In this document: positions 34,671-45,622 of the stretch, piece by piece | How positions within the stretch are numbered: position 1 is the first letter of the stretch | Layout: every line of letters begins with the position of its first letter | Source: Rhodamnia argentea | Taxonomy: Eukaryota; Streptophyta; Magnoliopsida; Myrtales; Myrtaceae | Direction of reading: 5' to 3' | Assembly: GCF_020921035.1 (NCBI RefSeq) | Contig: NC_063152.1 | Coordinates: 31,495,903 to 31,559,902, forward strand | DNA length: 64,000 nucleotides | Notes under the pieces: generated by a model | Told to the model about the DNA's origin: nothing | Seen by the model: only the letters and a program-made list of their open reading frames with translations | The model's database searches: none | Program-made: the position numbers and the translations under genes

Positions 34671-35660
34671 TTTGAAATCGTGAAGGTGAATTATTATACT
34701 TTCTCTCTTACTAGATTTGACATTCGTTGGCCGATCTATATCATCAATGTTATTGTAACACATTTACATTCTTGTCATAGTTGAATTTGTGATTCTGAAA
34801 TGTTGCAATAAGCTCCTTTTTTTATTTCATATTTAGACCATACAATAACCATGGGTTGATTGCTAGGGCTTGTTTCCATTTGTGTAACGGTGTTTTTTTT
34901 TTTTTTTCAGTGAATCGTGAGAAACTATTACTACCATTGTTTATGCATTTTGGAGATCAATTGCACTGATATACAATTCTCACCAAACAATACACATGAT
35001 AACGTATGAAATATCCGGTTTTATTACTATTCATCAATCAATGAATAGAATATAGTAAAATCCATGAACTTCATATTATGTCATATTCAATTTTATCCCG
35101 CCTAGAATTAACAAAACATAGCCAAGGTTGGAAATGATGTTAAGGGGGAAAAAAATCGAGTGAAAATAGAATGAAATCGCCAAAAATGGTTTCACAGTTT
35201 GAACAGATTAGTTTGGCCTTCTATGACTTTATAATTAATAAAGACATTGTGTTAAAGAGCATCATGAGGGACTTATCAATTATATTTTACTGGAAAAAAA
35301 AAGTTATCTTTAAAAAGCTGGCTATAAACTTCTACAGAAAGAAAGCCTTCTAGATTTCGGTTCTCAAAAGAAAGCCTTCATGTGACGCTGCGACACGACA
35401 ACGACCACTGACATCCGTCCTTTTTTGCAATGATAAGAAAATGATAAAAGGTTGCCGCAACATTTTGTAATCGGAGAACGAATTTTTTTATTCGGGAAGG
35501 ATTAAAGTATTACCCAAAATTGGGAATGTTTATGGTTGCGGTCTCTGACGTAGGAAGGATTCAGCATTGTCTGATTTAGCCAAACCAAAACTAATTAAGC
35601 TGGGCATAGATCGACCCGCCCATCTCTTCTGCATACACCTACGCAGATCAAATGCCAGTT

Positions 35661-36287
35661 ATGATATATCATTTGGGTTTTGACATTTTGTGGTTTGTGC
35701 ATTTCCTAGGCATCGTATCGAATTCCGCGATGGCAATGTATCGATGGAGGGAATTTTCGTTTGGAATCGGCGATTCTCGATATGACCCGTTTGCATGATA
35801 CGACCGCATTTGAACGGCTTTGGATTTGGCATAAATGAGTTCGTGTCATGAAGGACGGATGACGAAAATCGCATCTGACATGAATTGACCCGTTCGACTC
35901 GTTAAGATATGATTTGATACATTTGAGTTAACATGTCATTTGATTCCATTGCGCTGATATTTAAAGCCTTTTCCATCATTAAAAGGTTAAAAAATAACAC
36001 CTGCATCAAAAAGAATAAATCGTAGAACAAGAACCATATTTAGGAATATAAAAGTCATTAAACATAAAGAAAAACTAACTCAACAATACACTTTAGTTAC
36101 ACACGAGTTATCATGTATACACATGGTTTCATGGTTAACGTGTGTATATACAAGCTAATGTACCATGCCGTGTCGACACCCGACATGGCGACACATTCGA
36201 CAACCTTGTCGTAGACTCGCTTTATTAGGCATTATGCGGTCCTATCGAGTCGGTTAATATGTTTCATAAAAGTGTGATGTTCAAATA
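35661..36287. other. Intergenic part of unit 1
   Basis: No ORF or repeat with recognisable ends. Confidence 0.3.
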
Positions 36288-36655
36288 TAGAGGTATGCAT
36301 CAACCTCGGTCCAACCATAGATTTGGACCGGTCCGGCTCCATATTCCTTATGTGGAATCGGATTGACCAAATCGCCTAGGCAGAATCGACAAATTGGCTG
36401 AGATTTTTTAATTTTTTTTATTTCGAAGCTAACTCGAATGAGCAAATTATATTTTTTTTCTTTTAATGTTGGGAAACTCCCACCTATAGGAAATAGAAGA
36501 CATAAAATACAAAAGAAATGAATCACCACTTCCGAGACCTTTGGTCCAATTCCATGATTGGGTGGGTTGGTTCTCGGTTTCACAAATTGAGAACCGACCC
36601 TGTCCTATACAGTTTTAGGGTGAGAGCCAACCCACCTTAAAACCGATCATCCGTA
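36288..36655. mobile_element. hAT-like element, short
   Basis: Left TAGAGGTATGCATC, right GATCATCCGTA; GGTTC/GGACCGG subterminal motifs. No matching TSD. Confidence 0.45.
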
Positions 36656-36992
36656 GTGTTATATCCCTATTTCTACAAGGCATAGATCGCTAGCCTCGAA
36701 TGTCATACATTGCATTCTATAACTCTAAAACTAACCGGAAGTTTCAGCCTCCAAGCTAGGCGTACATTCTTATGGCCGTAACGTGATGCCAATTCCGATC
36801 GTCGCCAAACCCACCATGACGAAAGAGATGGGAGATATGTCTCAACATATCGCATGTTTAAAGAATTTTAGCATTGAAAAGTTCGCGGTTTTAACTGGGA
36901 AAGGCTTTGACAATGGCATGTGGACCTGTTGGAAAAATGATTGAAGGGTGGGGCCGGAGAGTTTCGGATCGAGGGTTTGATTGCCGTGAGTA

Positions 36993-37017
36993 TCGCGCGC
37001 GCGCATATATATATATA
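36993..37017. repeat. Alternating (CG)n-(TA)n tract
   Basis: A CG run passes through CA into a TA run. Strictly alternating purine/pyrimidine, with strong Z-DNA or cruciform potential. Confidence 0.9.
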
Positions 37018-37059
37018 AGAGATGATGAGATTAAAAAAAATAAAGATAAATTAAAAAAA

Positions 37060-37557
37060 AAAACTGGGGAGGCTTTTGGGATTTATGGGAACTGGGTGGG
37101 CCCGCTCATTGTTTCGTACTTGCGTTTCGGTTCCCACGTACAACGTCGGATGATGTGGGTGAGACTGAGAATCTTAGGGCCACCGAACGGAAGAAGACGA
37201 GGTAGCGAAAATATAAAACAGAAGAAGACGAGGGGCTCAGCAGACAAACCTCACGTGGCCGACATGGTTACACGTGGCGCTGCCCCACCGTGGCCAAAGC
37301 CTGTTCGCCTTATCCCCGTCGCATCTGGGAACAGTGGCGTTTACCTGCACCGTTGGTTCATGCGACAGTCATCCAACGGCGTCCCGTGTTGGGGTTCAGG
37401 TGAGATTTGCCACGTCCCGACAAAATGGACGGTCGAGATTGTCCTCGAACCGGCAATAAACTGTGCTAAACACATGTTGCAAAAAAAAAACATAGAAATG
37501 ATTACGTGGTTATTCATAATCTCTACGATGAGATTAATCGTTCATTTCGAGCCATAA
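37060..37557. other. GC-richer island with clustered ACGT motifs
   Basis: ACGT cores lie at about 37136, 37253 (CACGTGG), 37272 (CACGTGG), 37412 and 37506. A 216-codon plus-strand frame crosses it but shows no domain. It may be an orphan promoter or a captured fragment. Confidence 0.35.
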
Positions 37558-38459
37558 AAAAATTGAAAAATATTATAAAACTCATTCTTTCAAAAATTTA
37601 TGACTCACAATATTACATTACTCTCATAGTCACGATCACTCAAAAACTATTATGCTAATAAAATCCATTAAAAAAAATGAAGTATATTGTTTGTAACCCG
37701 AAAACACATAGTGTCTAAACAAATTTCGGCGTGTAGTCAGCTTCATTCGGTAACTAGAGATGCTTCAAAAATCAACAAATGTAATGTCTTTTTTTTTTTT
37801 TTTTTTTTTTGCTATTAAACTAGTTTGAGATACATGTGCTTTCAAGTGATTTTTGACCTAGCTCGGCGTCAACCGGACTCGATAGCTGGCTAGTGATTAA
37901 TCTATTTGACCAAGTCGATAGTGTGGCTGTCCGAAACGTTGTTATCTTAATTGTCTTGTCACTATTTCTCTCCCCCAACTTAGAAGATTAATTCACATGC
38001 CAAATATACATGGGACCATTCTTGGGTGGAGTCACAACTACAAGACTTGATTTCCTCCGGGACATAATTGCACTAAAGAAATGAAGAAATGTCTTGTGAC
38101 AATGGTTGACAACGTGCCTATTTGGAATAGACAAAAAAACATCATGATGCACTCGTTGAAAAATGTAATTACGGGATCCCGAGGGCATAATCAATCTAAA
38201 GAAATGGCTCGTGAAGATCGTTGATGGCCGTGAGATATCGTTTAAGATGTTAGATGAAAGCTTAGACTAACATTGAAGTATTTTATCACTCTCTTTCATG
38301 TTTAGTTTGGCTTTTTTCACCTAGTATAGTTGAAAAGGCAAATAGAAGCCTAAAAATATTTAAACTCAAGACCTTCTACTCTGATTCTATGTGACATTTT
38401 GTGAGACCTTAAAAAAAAAAAAACTTAAGCTAGTATATTAAAGCTTTGTCGAATAGTTA

Positions 38460-38924
38460 AACATATTATACTTTTGCAAATTCATTCTTCAACCTTTTAA
38501 TGACGCTCAACCTTTTCACATTTTGTCAATTGAGCTCATATAGTCAATTTTAGTCGAAAATGACTCTTGACATGAGAAGCTTCCATTTTTTTTTTTTTGA
38601 AAATTTTCTTTATTTAATTTCTTTCTTCTATTCTTTGTTTTGCTTAGTGTGGCCGGCCAAAAAGAAAAGAAAAGAAGGAATGAAAAATAAAAGAATAAAT
38701 AAATAAATTGAAAAAATAAAAAAAACATATATAAAAATTGTCAACGTCAGCACCGATCGTGCCACGCAAGGCGGTTGGCATGCCTGTTGGCGATTGGCGA
38801 TGGTAGGCGACGGCGGAGTTGACAAAAAATGAAAAGATTAAGATGTAATTGGTAAAATTGAAAGGTTCGTGACTAATTTAACAAAAGTGTAATAAATTTA
38901 TAACTCTTTGGACAAATTTTCCCT
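38460..38924. mobile_element. MULE family A copy
   Basis: The right end, reverse complemented, is AGGGAAAATTTGTCCAAAGA. Arms CAATTGAGCTCATATAG and inverted GACTAATTTAACAAAAG; GC-richer middle near 38745-38820. The left end is eroded. Confidence 0.55.
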
Positions 38925-39828
38925 AATTCTCCATCTTGTGCGCTCATTCACTTATGAATTACAACCTGTGCTTGCTTTAGATCCTTTCATAATGTCCCTA
39001 CGACCTCAAACTCCATGCAATCACGTGGTATTGTCATTCGATAAATATCATTCCGTAACCGGATCGGACAATTTCCGATTTGGAATCAGGTGGTCTGGTG
39101 GGGTGCACGGACGTTGCGACAAGGCACCGCCATCCCCACGCTAAGGTTATAAGAAATAAAGCATCAAAGCGTGATTCAAGAGGTCGTGTCAATTTCTCGA
39201 CAGCAACACGAGCCAACCCAGCATGAACCTTCAATTCACAATTGCAATTATTGTCTCCATCGCTAGCCCCACTCAATTGGATTGGCATTTTGCCGTGAGA
39301 TGTCTTCATCTAATCAATTGGAAAAAACAAAAAAAACTCTACTAAGGTATACTAGTAACATTGCTTTTTCCATAGAAAAATAAGAAAAAAATCCCACACG
39401 GGTCCCATCAAATCTTGTCAAAAAAGATTGTGCCTCCCGATTCCGTGCAACCCACTAGATGAACTTCTAGGTTTATCATGGAAGTCTCCATTCCCCACTT
39501 TTATCTCGTTTAGTGATTCGTTCCATCTTTTTGTTGTTCGGCTCATCATCGCCACTTCGCGCCTGCTTTAGAGCGCCTTATGTAAAGTTTTATGAGACCA
39601 TCCTCGACTGATTTTTAAAAATTTAAGCTAATAAATGGATGCGTAGTTTCATAATTAGATACTTTAACGATCCCTCTCACGTGTAGATCTGATTTTGCCC
39701 TAAGATTAAAGTTGCGAAAAAATATGATAAGGGAGACAAAGAAATGATCTGGGAAGAGTTGAATCGGACCTCTTGTTCCGGTACCATGCGAAATGATCTG
39801 GGAAGAGTTCAAAAAACTTAAAACGATA

Positions 39829-40260
39829 GGGAAAAAAACACCAAAAATCTAAAATTACGTCCATTGTGACATATTTACTCTTAACTTTTCTTTGTGATAT
39901 AAAAAATCTCAAACTTGTACCTATTTGACACATTTACCATTTGCCAAAATTTCGTCAATGGACACCATTAACTATTTCCCTACACAAATGACAGAAAGCA
40001 AACGGTATTGACATGACATTTATGTGACCTAATAAAAAAAAAATAACGTTGCTTTGGTTGAAAAATCTTTTGATAGAACCTTATCTAAGGATCAATCTGT
40101 AACACGGGTACAACTTTAGGTTTTTTAATGTCGTAAGAAAAAGTTTAGGGCAAGCGTGTCACAGCGGGCATAATTTTGGATTTTTTATGTCTCTAAAAAT
40201 AGCTCGAGGTATATATATCACAATGGACATAGCTTAAGATTTTTAGTGGTTTTTTTTTCC
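39829..40260. mobile_element. TIR element with ~60-bp periodic arms
   Basis: Left GGGAAAAAAACACCAAAAAT and right inverted ATTTTTAGTGGTTTTTTTTC. Each arm repeats CATTGTGACATATTTAC / AAATCTCAAACTTGTACC units. Absent from the matching place in duplication unit 2. Confidence 0.65.
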
Positions 40261-40709
40261 ATATCAACGTATGGAGGGGTGATTCAATATTCAAATATTT
40301 TAACAATATATGGGTATAGATATTTTCTTATCTCTGCTATCTGTAGACCAACATATGTCATCATGTGGGATGTGGAAGGCAGTTCATTTTGTTTTAGGGT
40401 AGGTTTAATTTTTTCTGCTGGATTTTTTTTAATTTTTTGAAGGTTAGATCGTGTTTTTCCTAGATAAAAAAAACAAAAGGTCGTGCTTCTCCAGGAATAG
40501 AGACAAAAGTAGGTCGCCTTCACCGTTGAAGTGTTTTTTTTTTTTTTGTCGAAGTTAAAATGGTTCATGAGTACCAAGATAGTACTTTGTGATGGTGAAG
40601 AAATGATGCATGAGTGAAAAAAGGGGGTAAAAAGAACATCTCTAATTTACCTAAGTATATATGTTAGCATGTTCACTCCTAAATTGAAAATATTTTTAGT
40701 ACCCCTGTC

Positions 40710-41613
40710 TTATTTTTTGCCTAATTCAATTAAAAACCCTCAGCCATAGGTCCAATCTTAATTTTACTCTAAACTTCTTTTATTTAAAAAAAAAAAAAAC
40801 ACACTCTAACTTTATGTTCCATCCCAATTATGCCATGAACTTTTTTTGTCTAAAAAAATCTTGACTTTATGTTTAGTCCCAAATCTATCCCATATTTTTT
40901 TTTTGTTTAAAAATAGTTATCAATTTTAACTCTAGTCCCAAATCTGCCATAGGATTTTATTTATCTAGAAAATGTATCAATTTTAAATATAGTCTCAAAT
41001 CTTCCCTCCTTAACCCTTCATCTAAAATTATCATTACTTGTTTGACATAGCATTTCCACGTCGGTGATAAATCCATATCAGTAAGGTGACATTGAAAATT
41101 ATCTCCAAAATGAAACTATTTTTTATATGGGAATTATATTAATTAAGGAAAGTCTTTTTTATCTAAAAAAAATACCAACTTTTAATATAGTTTTTTAATA
41201 TGTCTCTATTAACTCTCCGTCTAAAATTTTTCGTTAGCCATTTTGTGTGGCATTTTTATGTCGGTAACAAATTCACAATAGTAAGGTGACGTTGAAAATT
41301 GTCTCTAAAATGAAACTACTCTTTGATATAAAATTTAAGGAAAATTATAAACAACTAAGGACGATTTTTGGATGGAACGCTAATGAGGGCAAATTTGGGA
41401 TTAGACTTAAAGTCAATTTTTTTTAGCCAAAAAAATGTTTTGAGGCAGATAGGGACTAGATCGAAAGTTTGGGATTTTTCTTATGCAAAAAGAGTTCGGG
41501 CAGAATTGGCATCCCACCTAATGTTGGTTTTTGTTCTGTCAAAAAGAGAAGTTTGGGATAGAATTGTGATTGAGCTTAAAGTTGAAAGTTTTTTAGGTAA
41601 ATAGGCATCCGCT
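40710..41613. mobile_element. Fold-back element with ~60-bp periodic arms
   Basis: Left arm (about 40710-41040) repeats AACTTTATGTTCCATCCCAA-type units and the right arm (about 41370-41600) repeats the inverted TTGGGATTAGACTTAAAGT type. Middle: GTTAGCCATTTTGTGTGGCA. In duplication unit 2 the flanks join directly (CACTCCTGTCC then TCTCACAG near 44235), so this is an insertion. Confidence 0.75.
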
Positions 41614-41814
41614 CTCTCACACTTGTGGAGGATCATGCATGTCAAGATTTCATGGATCTGATCTAACAAGTAATACTAATAAATTTGCAATATTGTGCGA
41701 TCTACCGGATAAAGTTATTAGTTGGAAAAAAAAAAAGCGTGTAATTGGACCGGTGGATTCTTCACTTTATTAGACCCGTAGACTGCGTTTGGTGGTTCGG
41801 GATGTTTAGGTTTA

Positions 41815-44340
41815 ATACAAATAAGAAACAAATTATGCTCAACAGTTTTATGAGGCACTTAGTAATTATATTTTGCAGAAAAACAATTTCATCAAAGCTG
41901 ACTATAAACTTTTAATAGAAACTAATCCATTACGAATTTATGGTATTTACTTCTTGATTTTGTTGACAAGTAATTACCAACTAAATCAGTAACAACTCTT
42001 TTAGTGGATAAAACCGAATTTTTTTTTCCTGCTTAATAGTTGCTGTCTCCAACGTAGGAAGGATTTGAGCATTGCCCATCCAGCAAAGTAAATTTAATCA
42101 AGCTGGGCCCAGGTCGATCGGCTTATCTAGGCGGATCAAGAGTCAATTGTTTCAAGTATTATGTATAGCCTACTATGTATAATTGTATCTGTGATCCGGT
42201 CATAATTTAAGTCGCCGCTGCTTGAATTTATCGGTATCACTACGACTTTCAAATACTTATATCTTGTATAGATTTTTGTACGAAAAACATACTTAAAATA
42301 CATATTCGAGAATGGTTTAATTTTTGTCTACCTAAAGCAGCACAATCGCAATATGTTCAAGGAAAAATTCTAAATAAGAGCATGAAGTATCCTTATTTTC
42401 TCAAATAAGGACCTGAAGTGCCATAATTGCTTCAAAGAATGGCTTGATCAAGAGCATTTTCATCATTTTTCTTATTTTATTTTATTTTTCTTCCTTTTTG
42501 CCGGTGGCCGGCTAAATTGTTCACCAGCAAGGGCTAGGCAAGTTGCCCTCGCCCGCCCCAAGCGAGGACTAACCTTGCCGGAACTAGGCAAGTCGAGGCC
42601 GGCCCTTCCCGGATCTGGGTGAGGTTCGCCTCACCTAGTGGCCAGCGAGGGTCACCGGGTCGTGGCCAGCCACAACAAAGAAAAAAAAAGATAAAAAGGA
42701 AAAAAAAATTAAAAAGATAAATGATGAGAATGTCCTTGATTAGGCTATTATTTGAAATAATGAGGGCACATTCGGCCCTTATTTGAAATAAGGTCTATTT
42801 TATGTCTTGATTTGAGAAAATAAAGGCACTTTGATCTCTCATTTGAAATTTTCAGTGTGTTCAGCTTTGTCGCTTCCCTGAAACAGCATGAATTACCTCA
42901 CCATTATTATGCTACTTCAACAATGGCATGATGGTGATTTCGACCTTCTCAAGGGGATAAGACTAGACTGTTCATGACAACATCTTAAAACATTTTTATG
43001 AATATAACCCGAATTCGCGTAGACCAAAAAAAATTGCCAGCTTCATAATTTCATGACGACCTCGCATTCGATGCAATCACGCGACACTGTTTTTTTTAAT
43101 TAACATCATCTTACAATCAAATCGGACAATTTTGATTTGGAAGTTAGTGGTCCAGTGGGGTGCACAGGTGTTCCGAGAAAATAACACGATCCCAACCTCG
43201 TTATAAAAAAAAGAATAAAGCATGATTCAAGAATTGTGTCGTTTTACCGGATATTTAAGCGACAATAAATTAACAAATCGAGGGAAAGTTCGATCGCGAT
43301 GCGAGCCAACCGAGGGTGACTTGTCAATTCGAGACAAAGATCAAATCTCCGACAAAATTTGTGTAAATACGAAAGATGAGGAGGCCAATGCCCACCACTC
43401 TCCAAATTCACGATTGCAATTATTGTCGCCGTCACTAACCACACTTCAGATCGAAAAATCTAGTGCTTTTGCACTGTCTGGACGTTCGTCTTAATGCCCC
43501 TTGAATTTAATGACTCTGCAATTGAGCATCATTCTCATTATTGGAGAACAATCACTGCCAAATTAGACTAACCCCACTTGGGTTCGTGCATTTAATGCGT
43601 GAAAAGATCACGCCTATCGATTCTTTTCAACACGTGCTGGAATGTTCAATCATTACATCAGTAGAATTTTACATAATATCGAACTAGCAGATGTCGGGTT
43701 TAAATCTTTTTAGACCCTTTGTTCCGTGCCGTGCACAGTGGTCTCCACAAGAATTTTACAACACCATGGAATGGATGGATGGATGGACATATGGGCTTAT
43801 CGTGGAAGTTCCATTCACCACTTTCATCATGATTGGTGATTTATTGCATGCTTTTCTTGCCTGCTCATCATGCCCACTTTACGATTACTTTTGAGGGATT
43901 TGGCTCTGGTGATTTTGATCCCCACTTAATGTCTGTTAAGATCATGATGTCGATTTGGAAAGTGAAAGGCATTTCAGTTTCTTTTAAGGTAGCTGTAACT
44001 TTTCGTGCTGGACTTTTTTTGTTGAGGTAGATCTAAGAATTCAGGCTTTCCCTCGAGGATTGAGACAAAAGTAGGTCGAGTTTCCAGTTAAAGTGGTTCT
44101 TGAGTGCCAAGATAGGGTACTAGGATTGTCCTGTGTAATGATGAGAAAATGATATGCATATGTTGTTCTAAGTTAGGCATTATCTATTAGCATGTTCACT
44201 CCTAGAGTGAAAAAATAAAATAAAATGTCTTTACCACTCCTGTCCTCTCACAGTTGCAAAGGATCATGCATGAGCAGATTTCATGCATCTGATCTAACAA
44301 GTAATTCGAAATTATGTAATGTGATAGATGAATTCATTAT
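41815..44340. repeat. Segmental tandem duplication, unit 2
   Basis: Second, shorter copy of the 35170-41710 segment (block pairs are listed there). It lacks the elements at 39829 and 40710 and has its own TIR element at 42361. No gene recognised. Confidence 0.75.
42361..42855. mobile_element. TIR element, family D, with GC-rich core
   Basis: Left GGAAAAATTCTAAATAAGAG and inverted right CTGAAAATTTCAAATGAGAG; both arms contain CTTTATTTTCTCAAAT/ATTTGAGAAAATAA. Flanks TATGTTCAA and TGTGTTCAG match at 7 of 9. The core (42490-42670) is GC-rich (GGCCGGC, CGAGG). Confidence 0.65.
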
Positions 44341-44736
44341 TCGAAAGACAGGAAAAAAAAAAAAAAAGGAATGTTTGTTGGACTAGAGATGAAGTTAAAG
44401 TCACTATGGGCGAGGTAAATGAAACTAAAACTATGAAGTGAGACCCGGTTGAGCCGAGTCGGCGTAACCCATTTTGTATGATTTAACTTGGTTGGTGAAA
44501 TTTTCGAAACTCGACCTCGACCCAGTGCAAAATAATCTGCATCCTCGAACACGGGATCAAGAACAACCTGATTAAGTCATGGAATAGAAGCCAAGCATAA
44601 GTATTTTTATACAAGTCTCCCATACTTATAAGAATCTTTGCACGTTACAGACAACATGCGACAATTGTATACTCTTTAAATGAAGAATATCTTGTGCTCT
44701 TCGCGATAAAGAGTATACTTGTTTCAAATTTCTAAT

Positions 44737-45250
44737 CACTCTAAGGTACCGTTCGTTTCGCGAAAAAAGAGACATTTTCAAAAAATATTTCTCAGAAAGT
44801 CATTTTCCTTGAACATAATAATATTTTTTTGGTGTTTGGGTAAAACCTAAAAATAAATAAAAGGAAAAAATTCCGTCGTTTGGTATGGAAATCTGACCGG
44901 AGAAAATTACCAAAAAATTTGAATTTTGAATTATCTTTTTCTCTTTGTTCTATCTCTGCCAGTTGCAAACCATAGCAATGGCTAGGGAGCTCGTCCCTCG
45001 CCTGTAGCCGAGGAAGAAGAAAATATAATAATTAAAAAGAAAAAGAAGGTGAATGAGTCTAAGGTGGAAAGACGAGGGAAAATGATTTCATCTTTTCAAA
45101 GGGAGGAAATCATTTTCTCCATTTTTGAATGTGTTTTTTGTCCATTGACCGAAAATGCTTTCCTTGACTAGTTTATTTTCTGTAAACTAAATGCCAAAAA
45201 ATTCGAAATTCTTGGAATCCATATTTTGTGAAACAAACGATGTCTAAGTG
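44737..45250. mobile_element. TIR element, family C
   Basis: Left CACTCTAAGGTACCGTTCGT; right end, reverse complemented, CACTTAGACATCGTTTGTTT. GAAAATGATTTC-type arms flank a centre with GCTAGGGAGCTCGTCCC. Confidence 0.65.
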
Positions 45251-45622
45251 AAGTATGTTATTGAGCTCGAGCTCGACCGCGACACGAATTGCCTAGCTAC
45301 TTGTGTTTGTTCATAGCTCCTTTAGAAACACTTGGGTTTTTCTCAGATTCTTCCTCTGGCCAATTTGTTCTTCCTCCTCCATCTTTTTGGGGGCATACAT
45401 GCTTGCGGGGTGTCATGCGGCGTTTGAAGAATTTGCGAGTGGGACTAATCAAGTGGCTAAGGTCTAGCGGGTCGGATCATGAACATTGACATTGGGCTTT
45501 TCACAACATTTACCTATGGGCCAGTGTTCTGTGGAGCCTCATCTTTATAGCAGCAAGAAAGGAGAATATGTCCAGCCCATTTTAGCTATTGTTTTTTCAG
45601 GAGAATGCATCTTCTATCTTGG
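45251..45622. other. Intergenic, nothing recognised
   Basis: No supported gene or repeat before the MULE at 45623. Confidence 0.3.

Larger units (their letters stand above)
35170..41710. repeat. Segmental tandem duplication, unit 1
   Basis: Blocks here recur in the same order in 41815-44340: 35520-35620 with 42040-42125, 39000-39300 with 43060-43450, 40340-40600 with 43950-44150, 40640-40705 with 44165-44235, 41610-41690 with 44238-44330. Unit 1 is longer because it carries extra elements (36288, 38460, 39829, 40710). No gene is recognised in the shared blocks. Confidence 0.75.

Noticed and set aside
36907..37557. 216-codon plus-strand ORF
   Set aside because: It passes through the (CG)n(TA)n tract and A-runs (encoding YIYI and KKK stretches), with no domain or splice context.
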